A DNA stretch of 64,000 nucleotides, taken from positions 682,001-746,000 of the forward strand of contig NZ_JAUYHK010000011.1 of assembly GCF_030690045.1 (NCBI RefSeq), written 5' to 3'. This DNA is from Thalassospira sp. Lineage in GTDB: Bacteria; Pseudomonadota; Alphaproteobacteria; Rhodospirillales; Thalassospiraceae. The notes beneath the pieces were generated by a model. That model ran no database searches. It saw only the letters and a list, made by a program, of their open reading frames with translations, and was not told where the DNA came from. Positions 10,501 to 17,525 of the stretch are shown here, piece by piece. Position 1 is the first letter of the stretch; each line of letters opens with the position of its first letter. A program made the translations under genes and the position numbers.

Positions 10501-13069
10501 CCGGAAAGGCAATCAATGCCACAATCATACCTGTGCCGATAAGGGCCGGTACCAGCGGCAACAACCAGCACAGCGCCAATGCGACAATCGTAAACGGCGC
10601 CACCAATGATCGGCGCAGATTATCAAGCATTTTCCAGCGCCCGATCAGGGGAACGGCGCGCGGTCCGGTTACCGACCCAAACAACCAGGGCAAAAGCTGC
10701 CAATCGCCACGGGTCCAGCGATGTTGACGTTTGGCGGCAACATCATGGCGGGACGGAAAATCCTCCACCACTTCGACATCCGATGCCAGTCCGGCACGGG
10801 CAAATATCCCCTCAAACAAATCATGGCTTAACATGATATTTTCAGGAACCCGCCCGGCCAGCGCCTTTTCAAACGCATCCACATCATAAATACCCTTGCC
10901 GGTATATGACCCTTCGCCAAACAGATCCTGATAAACATCCGAAACAGCCGCCGCATAAGGGTCCATGCCACAAGCGCCGGCAAAAATCTTTTGATAGGCG
11001 GACCCTTCGCCGCGAATGGGCAAGGCCGGTGTAACGCGAGGCTGTAATATCGCATAACCTTTGGTAACCCGGAGTCCGGCATCGTCGAATACCGGCTGGT
11101 TCAGCGGATGGGCCATTTTACCAATCAGACGTATGGCCGCATCCCTTGGCAGGCGTGTATCGGCATCAAGAGTAATGACATAGCGAACATGTTCGGGTGC
11201 CTCTGGCACATGTTCATCGACCGTTATGAAAGACGTATCCGTCGCCCCCCGCAGCAACCGGTTAAATTCGTGTAACTTGCCGCGCTTGCGTTCCCACCCC
11301 ATCCATTTTTGTTCACCCGCATTATAAAGGCGGCGGCGATGCAGCAACCTGAACCGCAAACCACAGGGCCCCGGTCCGTGTTCCCGGTTCAACCGGTCCA
11401 TTTCAGCAATTGCAATCGTCAGCAACCGGGCATCATCTTCGACCACTTCCTGATCGGCATCCAGTCCGTCTGACAGCAAGACAAAAGACAAATCCCCGCC
11501 AGCACCCGATAAATGATGCACCTCAAGGCGTTCAATCTGCTCCAGAAGATCAGCCTCATGGGTCAGGAGCGTCGGCACGACAATCACCGTTCGCATGGAG
11601 GACGGAACCCCGTCTGCCAGTTCAAGCCCCGGCAACGCGCTCGCCCCGAAACTCCAGGTTATAGCGCGATTGACCAGGGCCGTCGCCATCTCGGTCGCAG
11701 GCAGGAAAGCGAAAACAGCAAACAGAACCAGCCATCCTGAACCAATCCCGGCAAACCAGACGGCATTCATCATCAGGACCAGCAAGATCAGGGAAACCAG
11801 CAAAAGACTTCCCACATATCCACCGATACCCAGCCGGACATTAAACCGGCTGACCCAAAGCCGGGGCGTCTGCCGGAAGCCGATCAATTGCTCAAAAGCG
11901 CGGCGTCCATCCCCAATCAAATGATAGCCCGGGTCGCCAACCCGCCGACGGATGGTATCATCTGCCTCTCCTGTGGCCTCGGCACGGGCAATATGCGCGG
12001 AATTCAATGCCTGATCGGCAACATCAAGTTCGGAACAAGGGGAACGACGGGCCAATTGTTCAATGGCGCTGCGATACAGATTGCGGGTCGGGAAATCCAT
12101 TGCGGCGAAACCGCTGGCGGCGGACAAACGCGCATCAACCAGGCTGACACTTTCAAACAGGTCCGCCCACTCAATATCGGAAATCAGACGCATACTGGTG
12201 ATAATATTGCGCACGGTCACATTGGATGCGCCCTGTCGCTGCTGGGCGTGGCGCACCACGTCATTGATCGAGGTTCCCTGCGCCGCCAATTGGTCTTCAA
12301 GCCATTTCAGCGCCGGCGTGATATCCGGATCCTGATCACGCAGCCTTTTGGCAAGCTGGGCGGCGAAAATTTCAGACAAAAGACCTGCGGGGCGATCCGC
12401 AATATAGGTTTCAAGCGCCGACCAGGCACATCCCGCAACGAAAAGTTTGCTGGCAAGGGCATCCGCTTCCAGGCGCTCTTTCATCCCCATCGTGATCTGG
12501 TCGGTCAGGCGACGCAAATTTTCAACAAGGACAATACGCAACGTAATCGCCACCGCCCACAATTCACCAATCGTCAGGGGTTGAACCCGTTGATAGGCAT
12601 TAAGAAACCGACGCAGGATTTCAGAATCAAAATGACTGTCGGAATGTGCGACAAACGCCCAGACAAGGCCAAACACCCTTGGATATCCGGCAAAGGGTCC
12701 CGTGGCCAGTTTTGGCAACTGACGATAATATCCGGCAGGCAAATCATCCCGGATTTCACGAATTTGTTCTTCGACAAGGTGATAATTGTCCAGAAGCCAT
12801 TCCGCCGCCGGCACCACACCCCGGCCACCTTCCAGTTCGTGCGCTGTCGCCCGATAGGCCGCAAGCAACACCGCCGCATTTTCATCCAGTCTTGAATGCA
12901 GCGAGCGCACATTCGGCGGTGATCCGGTGACAGGCTGCGACACCGCAAGCGTTTCAGCGTGCTGCTCCAGCCGTTCGGCGCTAAAAAGCTCTTCCCGAAC
13001 GACGGCCTTATCATCCCACAAGGATGAAGCGTAAAAAGGATCAAAAAGACGACGCAAGAAAACGTTCAT
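4499..13069 (-). CDS. ndvB: Cyclic beta-1,2-glucan synthase (NdvB/ChvB type)
   Basis: A 2,856-residue inner-membrane enzyme that polymerises UDP-glucose into beta-1,2-glucan and cyclises it; the product acts in the periplasm in osmoadaptation and surface interactions. Order of parts: N-terminal region; membrane segments around residues 400-470 (GGYVGSLLLVSLILLVLMMN); a GT84 glycosyltransferase core with ITLDADTRLP and QHRWTRGDWQLLPWL (about 650-800) followed by more membrane helices; a glycoamylase-like central part (YQYSNFGVPGLGLKRG); two carbohydrate-binding/GH94-N modules; and a C-terminal GH94 phosphorylase-like domain with the GSGDWNDGMN acid motif. The length matches ChvB/Cgs proteins (about 2,830-2,870). 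The start at 13069 is chosen over a longer in-frame ATG because GGAAAG lies just upstream. Confidence 0.93.
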   Translation of the reverse strand: MNVFLRRLFDPFYASSLWDDKAVVREELFSAERLEQHAETLAVSQPVTGSPPNVRSLHSRLDENAAVLLAAYRATAHELEGGRGVVPAAEWLLDNYHLVEEQIREIRDDLPAGYYRQLPKLATGPFAGYPRVFGLVWAFVAHSDSHFDSEILRRFLNAYQRVQPLTIGELWAVAITLRIVLVENLRRLTDQITMGMKERLEADALASKLFVAGCAWSALETYIADRPAGLLSEIFAAQLAKRLRDQDPDITPALKWLEDQLAAQGTSINDVVRHAQQRQGASNVTVRNIITSMRLISDIEWADLFESVSLVDARLSAASGFAAMDFPTRNLYRSAIEQLARRSPCSELDVADQALNSAHIARAEATGEADDTIRRRVGDPGYHLIGDGRRAFEQLIGFRQTPRLWVSRFNVRLGIGGYVGSLLLVSLILLVLMMNAVWFAGIGSGWLVLFAVFAFLPATEMATALVNRAITWSFGASALPGLELADGVPSSMRTVIVVPTLLTHEADLLEQIERLEVHHLSGAGGDLSFVLLSDGLDADQEVVEDDARLLTIAIAEMDRLNREHGPGPCGLRFRLLHRRRLYNAGEQKWMGWERKRGKLHEFNRLLRGATDTSFITVDEHVPEAPEHVRYVITLDADTRLPRDAAIRLIGKMAHPLNQPVFDDAGLRVTKGYAILQPRVTPALPIRGEGSAYQKIFAGACGMDPYAAAVSDVYQDLFGEGSYTGKGIYDVDAFEKALAGRVPENIMLSHDLFEGIFARAGLASDVEVVEDFPSRHDVAAKRQHRWTRGDWQLLPWLFGSVTGPRAVPLIGRWKMLDNLRRSLVAPFTIVALALCWLLPLVPALIGTGMIVALIAFPAFLPVWFSVLPRHRGILLRSHIAGSVGDLKLSCLQTAMQVAFLADQTWRMGDAIVRTLIRMFVTHRHLLEWTTAAQSTASPRLDMAGFLSRMGGGIVITLVLASGVLAITPSSWPVVLPFALLWLSAPAIALWVSRSPGKATDHVLRDDVARDLRLVARRTWRFFETFVTPEDNMLPPDNFQETPNPVVAHRTSPTNIGLYLLSTIAARDFGWAGMLETVERLEITFAILHKLPRFKGHFFNWYGTRDLQALAPAYVSSVDSGNLAGHLIVVATTCEEWAQTIGISDLRPGMSDNLEIIHQAIFAAATPLSEVETQISAILDDIRTQLESVQTIGTSLPALNRLADKAFRAVENIKTSADDDRLADLLFWVGAVRNNIVEYRRDQMCLEETRDILVARLQALAVIARDMALEMDFAFLIDPERKLLSIGYSLADNSLDTSCYDLLASEARLASLFAVSKGDVTTRHWFRLGRSATPIGSESALVSWSGSMFEYLMPSLVMRAPVGSLLEQTSRLVVARQQSYCRSFGIPWGISESAYNARDLEFTYQYSNFGVPGLGLKRGLSENLVIAPYATGLAAMVDPVGAHANYARLSVMGADGRYGFYEALDFTRSRLPENQDFAIVRNFMAHHQGMTIVAIANALQNARMRTRFHREPIIQASELLLQERMPREIAIARPRAEEVHTVAPDSVTRVPKVRRFALSDIAEAVDVPITHLLSNDRYTVMMTATGAGYSRWRDIAITRWHADSTCDDCGTHIFLRDTHNGRIWSSSGQGYGDDADSGAIVFGEDYAEYTRHDGNLTTIMDVLVSGEDDGEVRRVSLANSGRKPRVIELTSYCELVLTTPSTDNAHPAFSKMFVQTGYLPEFGALTATRRPRSFGDPRIWVAHFAVVEGTVVANPQMETDRARFLKRESNAAVSSVITEGRPLSNTVGTVLDPVFALRYQVSIPPGKVVRVAFWTVVASTEAELLDLIDKHHDRSAYERAKTLAWTQAQVQLRHLGVEAEEAADFQSLAASVLYANPRFRASSGAIVHGMAPQSMLWPLSISGDLPIILLRIDDIEDIAKVRQLLRAYEYWRMKGLDVDLVIVNDRASSYVQDLQIAVETAVRSSQAHPRLGENVVRGRVHVLRADLLSAEARALLLSVARVVLVARLGFMADHVARLLQTAARQLPSSSDSVSKFWKKLETPMPSSRISPDQTSSGLEFFNGLGGFDKDGTEYVTILEAGAMTPAPWINVIANAGFGFQVAVEGSGYSWSESSRENQLTPWSNDPVADPSGEAFYLRDETSGDLWSPTAQPIRGDGTYVARHGRGYSRFEYQAHGIASELLQYVPVSDPVKISRLTLRNLSGRPRRISVTSYAEWVLGRLRSASGPFIITEKDDVTGAILARNPWSTVFADRVAFSDMAGQQTGWTANRTEFLGRNGSVGAPAALTGGAVLSGIHGAGMDPCAALQTVVELAAGETIEIVSFLGQCESAAAAQALIVRYRAIDLDEVLKAVTDQWDDILGAVQVKTPDRAMDIMLNGWFLYQTISCRIRARSAFYQASGAYGFRDQLQDGMALTFTRPEDTRHHLLRAAGRQFVDGDVQHWWLPHSGQGVRTRISDDRVWLAFATATYIACLDDIAILDEIVPFLEGQALQPDEHDAFFQPDVADETATLFEHCARALDQCIVLTGEHGLPLMGSGDWNDGMNRVGEGGRGESVWLGWFLARTLTLFIPFAKDRDPERAERWSSHLLALQMALNDDAWDGEWYCRATFDDGMWLGSKDAVECQIDSIAQSWAVLSGVADPVRAATAMASLETHLIRKEDGLALLFTPPFDKTEHDPGYIKGYPPGLRENGGQYSHAAMWSILAFAKLRQGDQAAALFAMLNPVNHARTPDEVQRYKVEPYVLAADVYSVAPHVGRGGWTWYTGAAAWMYRAGVEGILGLRREGSFLVLVPCIPETWPGFEVTVKIAATRYDISVLAPSAQSGDIIRAELDGTDMGIAGGSVRVSLDGGIHHLSVWLE

Positions 13070-13340
13070 GGGTGACTTTCCGGTTGGCGATGACGGTCTG
13101 CAAGCCCGTCGGGTTGCCGCCGTATGCATGGAAAGCAATTTGACCAGAAAAGCTGAAATACCATATCGCACGGAGATGCCGGTCAGGTCAGGACCGGCCC
13201 CGTCGGGGTACATTCAAGGATATTTAAGGTACAAATAAGATGTCTTGCCTCTGCCTTTGCTACACAAGGCAGAGGAACAAAACATGGTGCCGAACCGGCT
13301 GACCCTTCAACAGATCAGAGGGGCACAATCATCCGGTGGA
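13070..13340. other. Intergenic region with a 10-bp stem-loop upstream of the glucan synthase
   Basis: No gene was seen in these 271 bases. CCTCTGCCTT (13248-13257) and AAGGCAGAGG (13266-13275) form a perfect 10-bp stem with an 8-base loop. Neither strand has a T-run after it, so it may be a weak terminator of the small membrane-protein gene upstream, an mRNA leader structure of the synthase, or a protein-binding site. The glucan synthase promoter must lie in this region but no clear -35/-10 pair was found. Confidence 0.5.
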
Positions 13341-13529
13341 TCAGCCGATCCGAACGTTATTTAAAGAACCCAGCACCCCGAAGGCGCTCAGAAGCCACAG
13401 CACGACCGCAATGACAACAACGACATTAAGGATGCTTTTGATCTTGCGATCCATCGGGATGTAAGTGTTGATAAGCCAAAGCAGCACACCAACGACAATG
13501 AGGGAAATAATCAGGTTCATAAGAGGCAT
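13341..13529 (-). CDS. Small two-helix membrane protein, Thivi_2564-like family
   Basis: A 62-residue protein with two predicted transmembrane helices (about residues 4-24, LIISLIVVGVLLWLINTYIP, and 33-52, NVVVVIAVVLWLLSAFGVL) separated by a positively charged MDRKIKS turn. This layout is that of the Thivi_2564 small membrane protein family, whose function is not known. GGAAGG precedes the ATG with good spacing. It lies between a glucan synthase and a cold-shock gene, which hints at an envelope or stress role; that is only context. Confidence 0.75.
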   Translation of the reverse strand: MPLMNLIISLIVVGVLLWLINTYIPMDRKIKSILNVVVVIAVVLWLLSAFGVLGSLNNVRIG

Positions 13530-13645
13530 ATCGATTTTCCTTCCGAATCATAGCTTCCCGTCCATACTGTAACAACGGAATTGTCACCGGCAGGCTGACA
13601 GGAAAAAAGCCCTGAATCTCACGCACGGAAATCAGAAAGCACGTC

Positions 13646-13783
13646 TTATTTCTTCTTTTTGGTCGCAGTATTGGTCGAATTGGCCGAAATACCCTTCAGT
13701 ACAGATTCCGGAACAGCGACAGGTTCCTTCACCTTTTTGGGTTTCTTGGCTTCCTTGTTACTGCGCATTTGTCCTTTGGCCAT
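13646..13783 (-). CDS. Small lysine-rich conserved protein
   Basis: A 45-residue basic protein beginning MAKGQMRSNKEAKKPKK and ending in a KKKK tail. Similar very short MAKGQxRSNKExKKPKK proteins are widespread in Proteobacteria and have no established function. The start is secure: a perfect AGGAGG lies six bases upstream, whereas the longer frame to 13843 has none and would run into the cold-shock terminator. The high Lys content suggests nucleic-acid or membrane contact, but nothing more can be said. Confidence 0.72.
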   Translation of the reverse strand: MAKGQMRSNKEAKKPKKVKEPVAVPESVLKGISANSTNTATKKKK

Positions 13784-13821
13784 GATGGCCTCCTGTGCAA
13801 GCCAATCATAAAACAACCGGC

Positions 13822-13860
13822 TAAATAAAAGGTCCCGCAACATCTATGACGTGCGGGACC
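13822..13860 (-). terminator. Rho-independent terminator of the cold-shock gene
   Basis: On the minus strand a 9-bp perfect stem (13852-13860 pairing with 13831-13839, sequence GGTCCCGCA) with a 12-base loop is followed by TTTTATTT. It lies about 100 bases after the cold-shock stop and just before the next ribosome-binding site. Confidence 0.8.
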
Positions 13861-13956
13861 CAAAAATGTGTTGGCGCTCGTACGACAAAACAACAAATCA
13901 TCATTGCATTCAAAGTACGGAGCAGGACCGCTGTTCAAACGGTCTCAGCCGGAATA

Positions 13957-14169
13957 TCAGTCCAGGGACTTCAGATTGTCAGCCGACATTTTACCGCTTT
14001 TGCGGTCAGCGACAAGTTCGAAGCCAATCTTCTGACCTTCGCGCAGATCGCCAAGACCAGAACGCTCGACGGCGCTGATATGAACAAATGCATCACTGCC
14101 GCCGTCATCGGGCTCAATGAAACCAAAGCCCTTCTGGGCATTAAACCATTTTACAGTTCCGGTGCTCAT
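13957..14169 (-). CDS. cspA: Cold-shock domain protein (CspA family)
   Basis: A 70-residue single cold-shock domain: [16 protein letters not shown] carries RNP1 (KGFGFI) and DAFVHIS carries RNP2, followed by [11 protein letters not shown]. Such proteins bind single-stranded RNA and act as RNA chaperones. The ATG at 14169 is chosen because the domain begins immediately (MSTGTVKWF) and GAAAG lies upstream; an extra 22-residue N-terminal extension in the open frame has no support. A strong terminator follows. Paralogues are normally numerous, so the exact cspA-H assignment is open. Confidence 0.9.
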   Translation of the reverse strand: MSTGTVKWFNAQKGFGFIEPDDGGSDAFVHISAVERSGLGDLREGQKIGFELVADRKSGKMSADNLKSLD

Positions 14170-14465
14170 GGAACAATCTTTCACAAATATAAGTATTTTG
14201 CTCGCCCGCGTTGCCGCAGACCGTCGAAATCGCATTTTCAGGTGTCAAGAATATCAGCCCGCAGATCATGTGACTGTGCGGGACCAAGTCATCAGTCCGT
14301 CCATCGACCTGCTATGTATGATCCTAAAATCGGATAAACACAAGCAGTATTTGATGTTTATTTTCAAATACCCGTATAAATATTAAAAAAATAATCTCCG
14401 ATCTGAAATAAAAAATACGAACCGAAGATATTTTATATTCACATTCCAAACATCTTTGAATTATT
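14170..14465. promoter_or_regulatory. AT-rich untranslated and promoter region upstream of the cold-shock gene
   Basis: No gene was seen. Bases 14335-14465 are far richer in A+T than the surroundings. Cold-shock genes typically have long structured 5' leaders, so much of this is probably leader and promoter of the cold-shock gene, plus the 3' end of the hydrolase transcript. No convincing hexamers or hairpin could be fixed by eye. Confidence 0.4.
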
Positions 14466-15161
14466 TCAGGATAAATGCTTTTTGAAAAACGCCGCCGTGC
14501 GATCATTGGCGATTTTGGCATCTCCGGCGTGATAATGCGCCCCACCAACCCGCGCAAAGGCATGCTGCCGCCCCGAATAGGAATGAATTTCGACCTGCTT
14601 GTGCCCCGACAGGGCGGTGACAATTTTTTCCTGTGCTGCGGCCGGGATATATTCATCCTCGCCCGCCAAATGCATCAGCAAGGGCCGTGTGATGGTCCCG
14701 GCATCGTTCAGATACTGGTCCGTCCCGCCGCCATAATAAGACACGAAGGCGTCGCCATCGGTGCGCGCAGCCGACAAAAAGGTCAAAAGCCCGCCCAGAC
14801 AAAATCCGACAACCCCGGCCTTGCCGGTGGTCCCCGCCATCGCATGGCTCGCGGTCAGGGTCGCGCCAATATCGGCCACCCCGGCATTGACATCAAAACC
14901 CTGATAAAACCCAAAGGCCCTGTCCCATTCTTCCTGTGTCTGATCGGTCAGTTGTACGCCCGGTTCCTGCCGCCAGAACAAATCCGGGCACACCGCAACA
15001 TAACCTTGCGCGGCATAATCATCGGCAATCGCGCGCATCACGTCATTGACGCCAAAAATTTCCTGAATAACGACAATCACCGGGGCCGGTTGCACGGCGG
15101 GTCTGGCGACATAGGCCCAAAAGGTGCCGTCTGCGGTCTCGATGGCAAGGGTATCAGACAT
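14466..15161 (-). CDS. Dienelactone hydrolase family protein
   Basis: A 231-residue alpha/beta hydrolase. The Cys-type nucleophile elbow GFCLGG (about residue 118) with Asp in GEDEYIP (about 168) and His in GRQHAF (about 200) gives the Cys-Asp-His triad of dienelactone hydrolases. Its ribosome-binding site is near perfect (AAGGAGG). It is the last gene of the minus-strand aromatic catabolism locus, 86 bp after the YjgF-family gene, so it may hydrolyse a lactone, thioester or ring-derived intermediate of the aminobenzoyl-CoA route. The substrate is inferred from context only. Confidence 0.82.
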   Translation of the reverse strand: MSDTLAIETADGTFWAYVARPAVQPAPVIVVIQEIFGVNDVMRAIADDYAAQGYVAVCPDLFWRQEPGVQLTDQTQEEWDRAFGFYQGFDVNAGVADIGATLTASHAMAGTTGKAGVVGFCLGGLLTFLSAARTDGDAFVSYYGGGTDQYLNDAGTITRPLLMHLAGEDEYIPAAAQEKIVTALSGHKQVEIHSYSGRQHAFARVGGAHYHAGDAKIANDRTAAFFKKHLS

Positions 15162-15246
15162 GATTTCCTCCTTGAGGGGGTAAGCCGGATTTTCGTTAAT
15201 CCTGCATTATACTCCCAAACCGTCCGAAAATATGACCGATGGGGAA

Positions 15247-15660
15247 TTATGCCGGGTCGTTGTGGAACGGTGAAATGGCTGCGGTGGCCTCAATTTCGAT
15301 CAGCGCGGCATCTTCCAGAAGGGCGCTGACCACCACCATTGTCATCGCCGGATAATGTTTACCCATAACCTTACGATAGGCTGCTCCGACTTCTTTCTGA
15401 CGGGCGACATATTCCTTTTTATCCACAACATACCAGGTCAGGCGCACAATATCAGTGGCTTTGCCGCCTGCGGCCTCAACCACATCTACGATATTGCGCA
15501 GGGCCTGTTCCATCTGGCCAATGAAATCGGTGGTTTCAAACACCTGATCACGGGTCCAGCCAATCTGCCCGCCAATATAAAGCCGCGCACCATCGGCCAG
15601 AATGCCGTTTGAATAACCCTTGGGATCTTTCCAGCCATCCGGCTGTATTACCTTGTGCAT
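15247..15660 (-). CDS. YjgF/RidA-superfamily protein lacking the usual active-site arginine
   Basis: A 137-residue YjgF/YER057c fold protein (YSNGILADGARLYIGGQIG, QMEQALRNI, VVEAAGG, LIEIEATAAI). These form trimers; true RidA enzymes hydrolyse reactive enamines and imines using an Arg in the P-A-R-S/T segment. Here that segment reads YPAMTMVVVSAL, with Met in place of Arg, so the protein belongs to a Rid subgroup without the classical deaminase residue. It sits between a thioesterase and a hydrolase in the aminobenzoyl-CoA locus, where an enamine or 2-amino-enoyl intermediate must lose ammonia, so a dedicated deaminase role remains plausible but unproven. Confidence 0.85.
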   Translation of the reverse strand: MHKVIQPDGWKDPKGYSNGILADGARLYIGGQIGWTRDQVFETTDFIGQMEQALRNIVDVVEAAGGKATDIVRLTWYVVDKKEYVARQKEVGAAYRKVMGKHYPAMTMVVVSALLEDAALIEIEATAAISPFHNDPA

Positions 15661-15672
15661 AACATCTACCAG

Positions 15673-16077
15673 TCAGTTGATTTCATCAGATATTTTTTGA
15701 CGCAGCTCATCCGGCCACGGTTCGGATTTTCCGGCCCCGCGTTTGGTGAAAACCAATGTCGATGTCATCGACAACCGTTTTTCGTCACCGCAAAACGCCT
15801 CGATCATCAGATCAAGGCTGGACCGGCCCAACCGGGTCGCCACCAGCCGGAAATCAAGCATGTCACCCAACATGCTGGGCGCGGTAAAACTGATTTGCAG
15901 GGCGGCTGTTGGCACCGCCACCCCCAGCTTGCCATGCATGATCTCGAACCCGAAATCCAGCCGCTCGGAAAACCATTCTTCGACCGTCGCATTGATCATT
16001 TCAAAATAACGCGGATAAAAAACAATCCCCGCCGGGTCGCAATGCTGAAACAGGACTTTTTGCCGATATACAAACAT
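15673..16077 (-). CDS. Acyl-CoA thioesterase, 4-hydroxybenzoyl-CoA thioesterase type
   Basis: A 134-residue hotdog-fold protein. HCDPAGIVFYPRYFEM (about residues 13-28) holds the catalytic Asp of the 4-HBT family and the helix-start PRYF. The rest (EEWFSERLDFGF, then TAALQISFTAPSMLGD) follows the family. It likely releases CoA from an aromatic or ring-derived acyl-CoA in the cytoplasm. Twelve bases separate it from the YjgF-family gene downstream and nine from livF upstream, so it is in the same transcript. In aerobic aryl-CoA pathways such a thioesterase is usually a rescue enzyme for dead-end thioesters. Confidence 0.87.
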   Translation of the reverse strand: MFVYRQKVLFQHCDPAGIVFYPRYFEMINATVEEWFSERLDFGFEIMHGKLGVAVPTAALQISFTAPSMLGDMLDFRLVATRLGRSSLDLMIEAFCGDEKRLSMTSTLVFTKRGAGKSEPWPDELRQKISDEIN

Positions 16078-16086
16078 CTCCTGCCC

Positions 16087-16776
16087 TCACAATCCCAGAT
16101 AACGGCTGGTGATTTCCGGTGTCAGATCGGCGACATTTCCAGCCCACGGTGTGATGCCCTTTTCGACAATCACACACCGGTCCGCGACCGTCGTCAGTTC
16201 TTTTAGCGATTTATCGACCACAAGGATCGACAGCCCCGCCTGTTTTAACTGCGATATCGCCGTCCAGATTTCCTGACGCACCACCGGGGCCAGTCCCTCG
16301 GTTGCTTCATCAAGGATCAAAAGCCGCGGATTGGTCATTAAGGCACGCCCGATCGCCAGCATTTGCTGTTCCCCGCCCGACAGGGTCAGGGCTTTTTGAT
16401 CGCGGCGTTCGGCAAGACGGGGAAACAATTCCGATATCCGGGCAAAATCCCACGCCCCGTCACGGGCGGCGGCAATCAGGTTTTCAAACACCGTCAGATT
16501 GGCAAAACACCGCCGCCCTTCCGGCACCAGACCAATGCCCAGCCGGGCCGCCTTGTGCGATGGCAGTTTCGCCAGATCCTGCCCGTCAAAAACCACATTG
16601 CCGTCGCGATGTGACATCATTCGACAGATTGTCTTGATCGTGGTGGTCTTGCCCATGCCATTGCGGCCCATCAGGGCCACGGCCTCACCCTCGCGGACCT
16701 GCAAATCCACCCCAAACAATGCCTGTGACGATCCGTAAAAGGCGGTAATGCCTGAAACATCCAGCAAGGATTTCAT
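16087..16776 (-). CDS. livF: LIV-type ABC transporter ATP-binding protein LivF
   Basis: A 229-residue ABC ATPase: Walker A GRNGMGKTT (about residues 38-46), Q-loop, signature LSGGEQQMLAIGRAL (about 133-147), Walker B LLILDEATEGL and D-loop. The H-loop His is replaced (VVDKSLKEL, where VEQ/VDK is typical of LivF). LivF pairs with LivG to drive import by LivH/LivM. The start ATGA overlaps the livG stop. Together with livGHMK it is embedded in the tryptophan/anthranilate locus, so the cargo is more likely an aromatic amino acid, kynurenine or anthranilate than leucine; that is inference. Confidence 0.9.
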   Translation of the reverse strand: MKSLLDVSGITAFYGSSQALFGVDLQVREGEAVALMGRNGMGKTTTIKTICRMMSHRDGNVVFDGQDLAKLPSHKAARLGIGLVPEGRRCFANLTVFENLIAAARDGAWDFARISELFPRLAERRDQKALTLSGGEQQMLAIGRALMTNPRLLILDEATEGLAPVVRQEIWTAISQLKQAGLSILVVDKSLKELTTVADRCVIVEKGITPWAGNVADLTPEITSRYLGL

Positions 16777-17525
16777 GCCGCGTCCTCCCCCAGATAGGCG
16801 CGTCGGACCTCGGCATTGTTGCGAATGTCATCGACCGTACCGGTGGCAATGATCTTGCCATAGACCAGCACCGAAATCCGGTCGGCCAGGGCAAATACCG
16901 CATCCATGTCATGCTCGACCAGCAAGACCGGGGCCTGATGGCGCAGGGCATCCAGGAACACGGTCAGACGTTTCGATCCTTCCGGCCCCATGCCCGCCAT
17001 CGGTTCATCCAACAAAAATGCCTTGGGTTGCAAGGACAGCGCCACCGCCATTTCCAACTGTCGGCGTTCGCCATGCGAAATATCGGCTGCCCGCATATGG
17101 GCACGATCCGCCAGCCCGACCCTTTCAAGCTGCGCCATCGCCGGGTCGATCAGGGATTTATCCTTTAAAACCGGGCGAAAAAACCGGAAAATTTTGCCGC
17201 TGACCGCCTGTTGCGCCAACAGGACATTTTGCAAAACTGAAAATTCCGGCATCAACGAGGATACCTGAAATGTCCGCGCCAGCCCCATTCGTGCCCGCGC
17301 CACGGCATCCAGTCCGCCGATATTTTGTCCGGCAAAATGGATTTCGCCGGAATCCGGGGTCAGTTCCCCGGCGATCTGTTTGATCAGGGTGGATTTCCCC
17401 GCCCCGTTCGGCCCGATCAGGGCGTGAATTTCGCCGGGTTTCAAATCCAGCGTCACCTGATCGCTGGCCAAAAGCGCGCCGAACTGTTTGGTGACATTCG
17501 ATAAGGACAAAATGGCATCAGGCAT
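16773..17525 (-). CDS. livG: LIV-type ABC transporter ATP-binding protein LivG
   Basis: About 250 residues with Walker A GPNGAGKST, signature DISHGERRQLEMAVAL (the LivG-typical version of LSGGQ), Walker B AFLLDEPMAGMGPE and H-loop VEHDMDAVF. The start at 17525 (MPDAILS) overlaps the livM stop by eight bases; an upstream in-frame start would add nine residues inside livM and is less likely. The C-terminus ends with the ...AYLGEDAA type tail common in LivG. Confidence 0.9.
   Translation of the reverse strand: MPDAILSLSNVTKQFGALLASDQVTLDLKPGEIHALIGPNGAGKSTLIKQIAGELTPDSGEIHFAGQNIGGLDAVARARMGLARTFQVSSLMPEFSVLQNVLLAQQAVSGKIFRFFRPVLKDKSLIDPAMAQLERVGLADRAHMRAADISHGERRQLEMAVALSLQPKAFLLDEPMAGMGPEGSKRLTVFLDALRHQAPVLLVEHDMDAVFALADRISVLVYGKIIATGTVDDIRNNAEVRRAYLGEDAA

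Noticed and set aside
12950-13213. N-terminal extension of the glucan synthase to 13213
   Set aside because: The extra 48 residues resemble no family member, and the ATG at 13069 has a proper ribosome-binding site.
13248-13275. 10-bp stem as an intrinsic terminator
   Set aside because: Neither strand has a T-run after the stem, so termination cannot be claimed; kept only as a structure.
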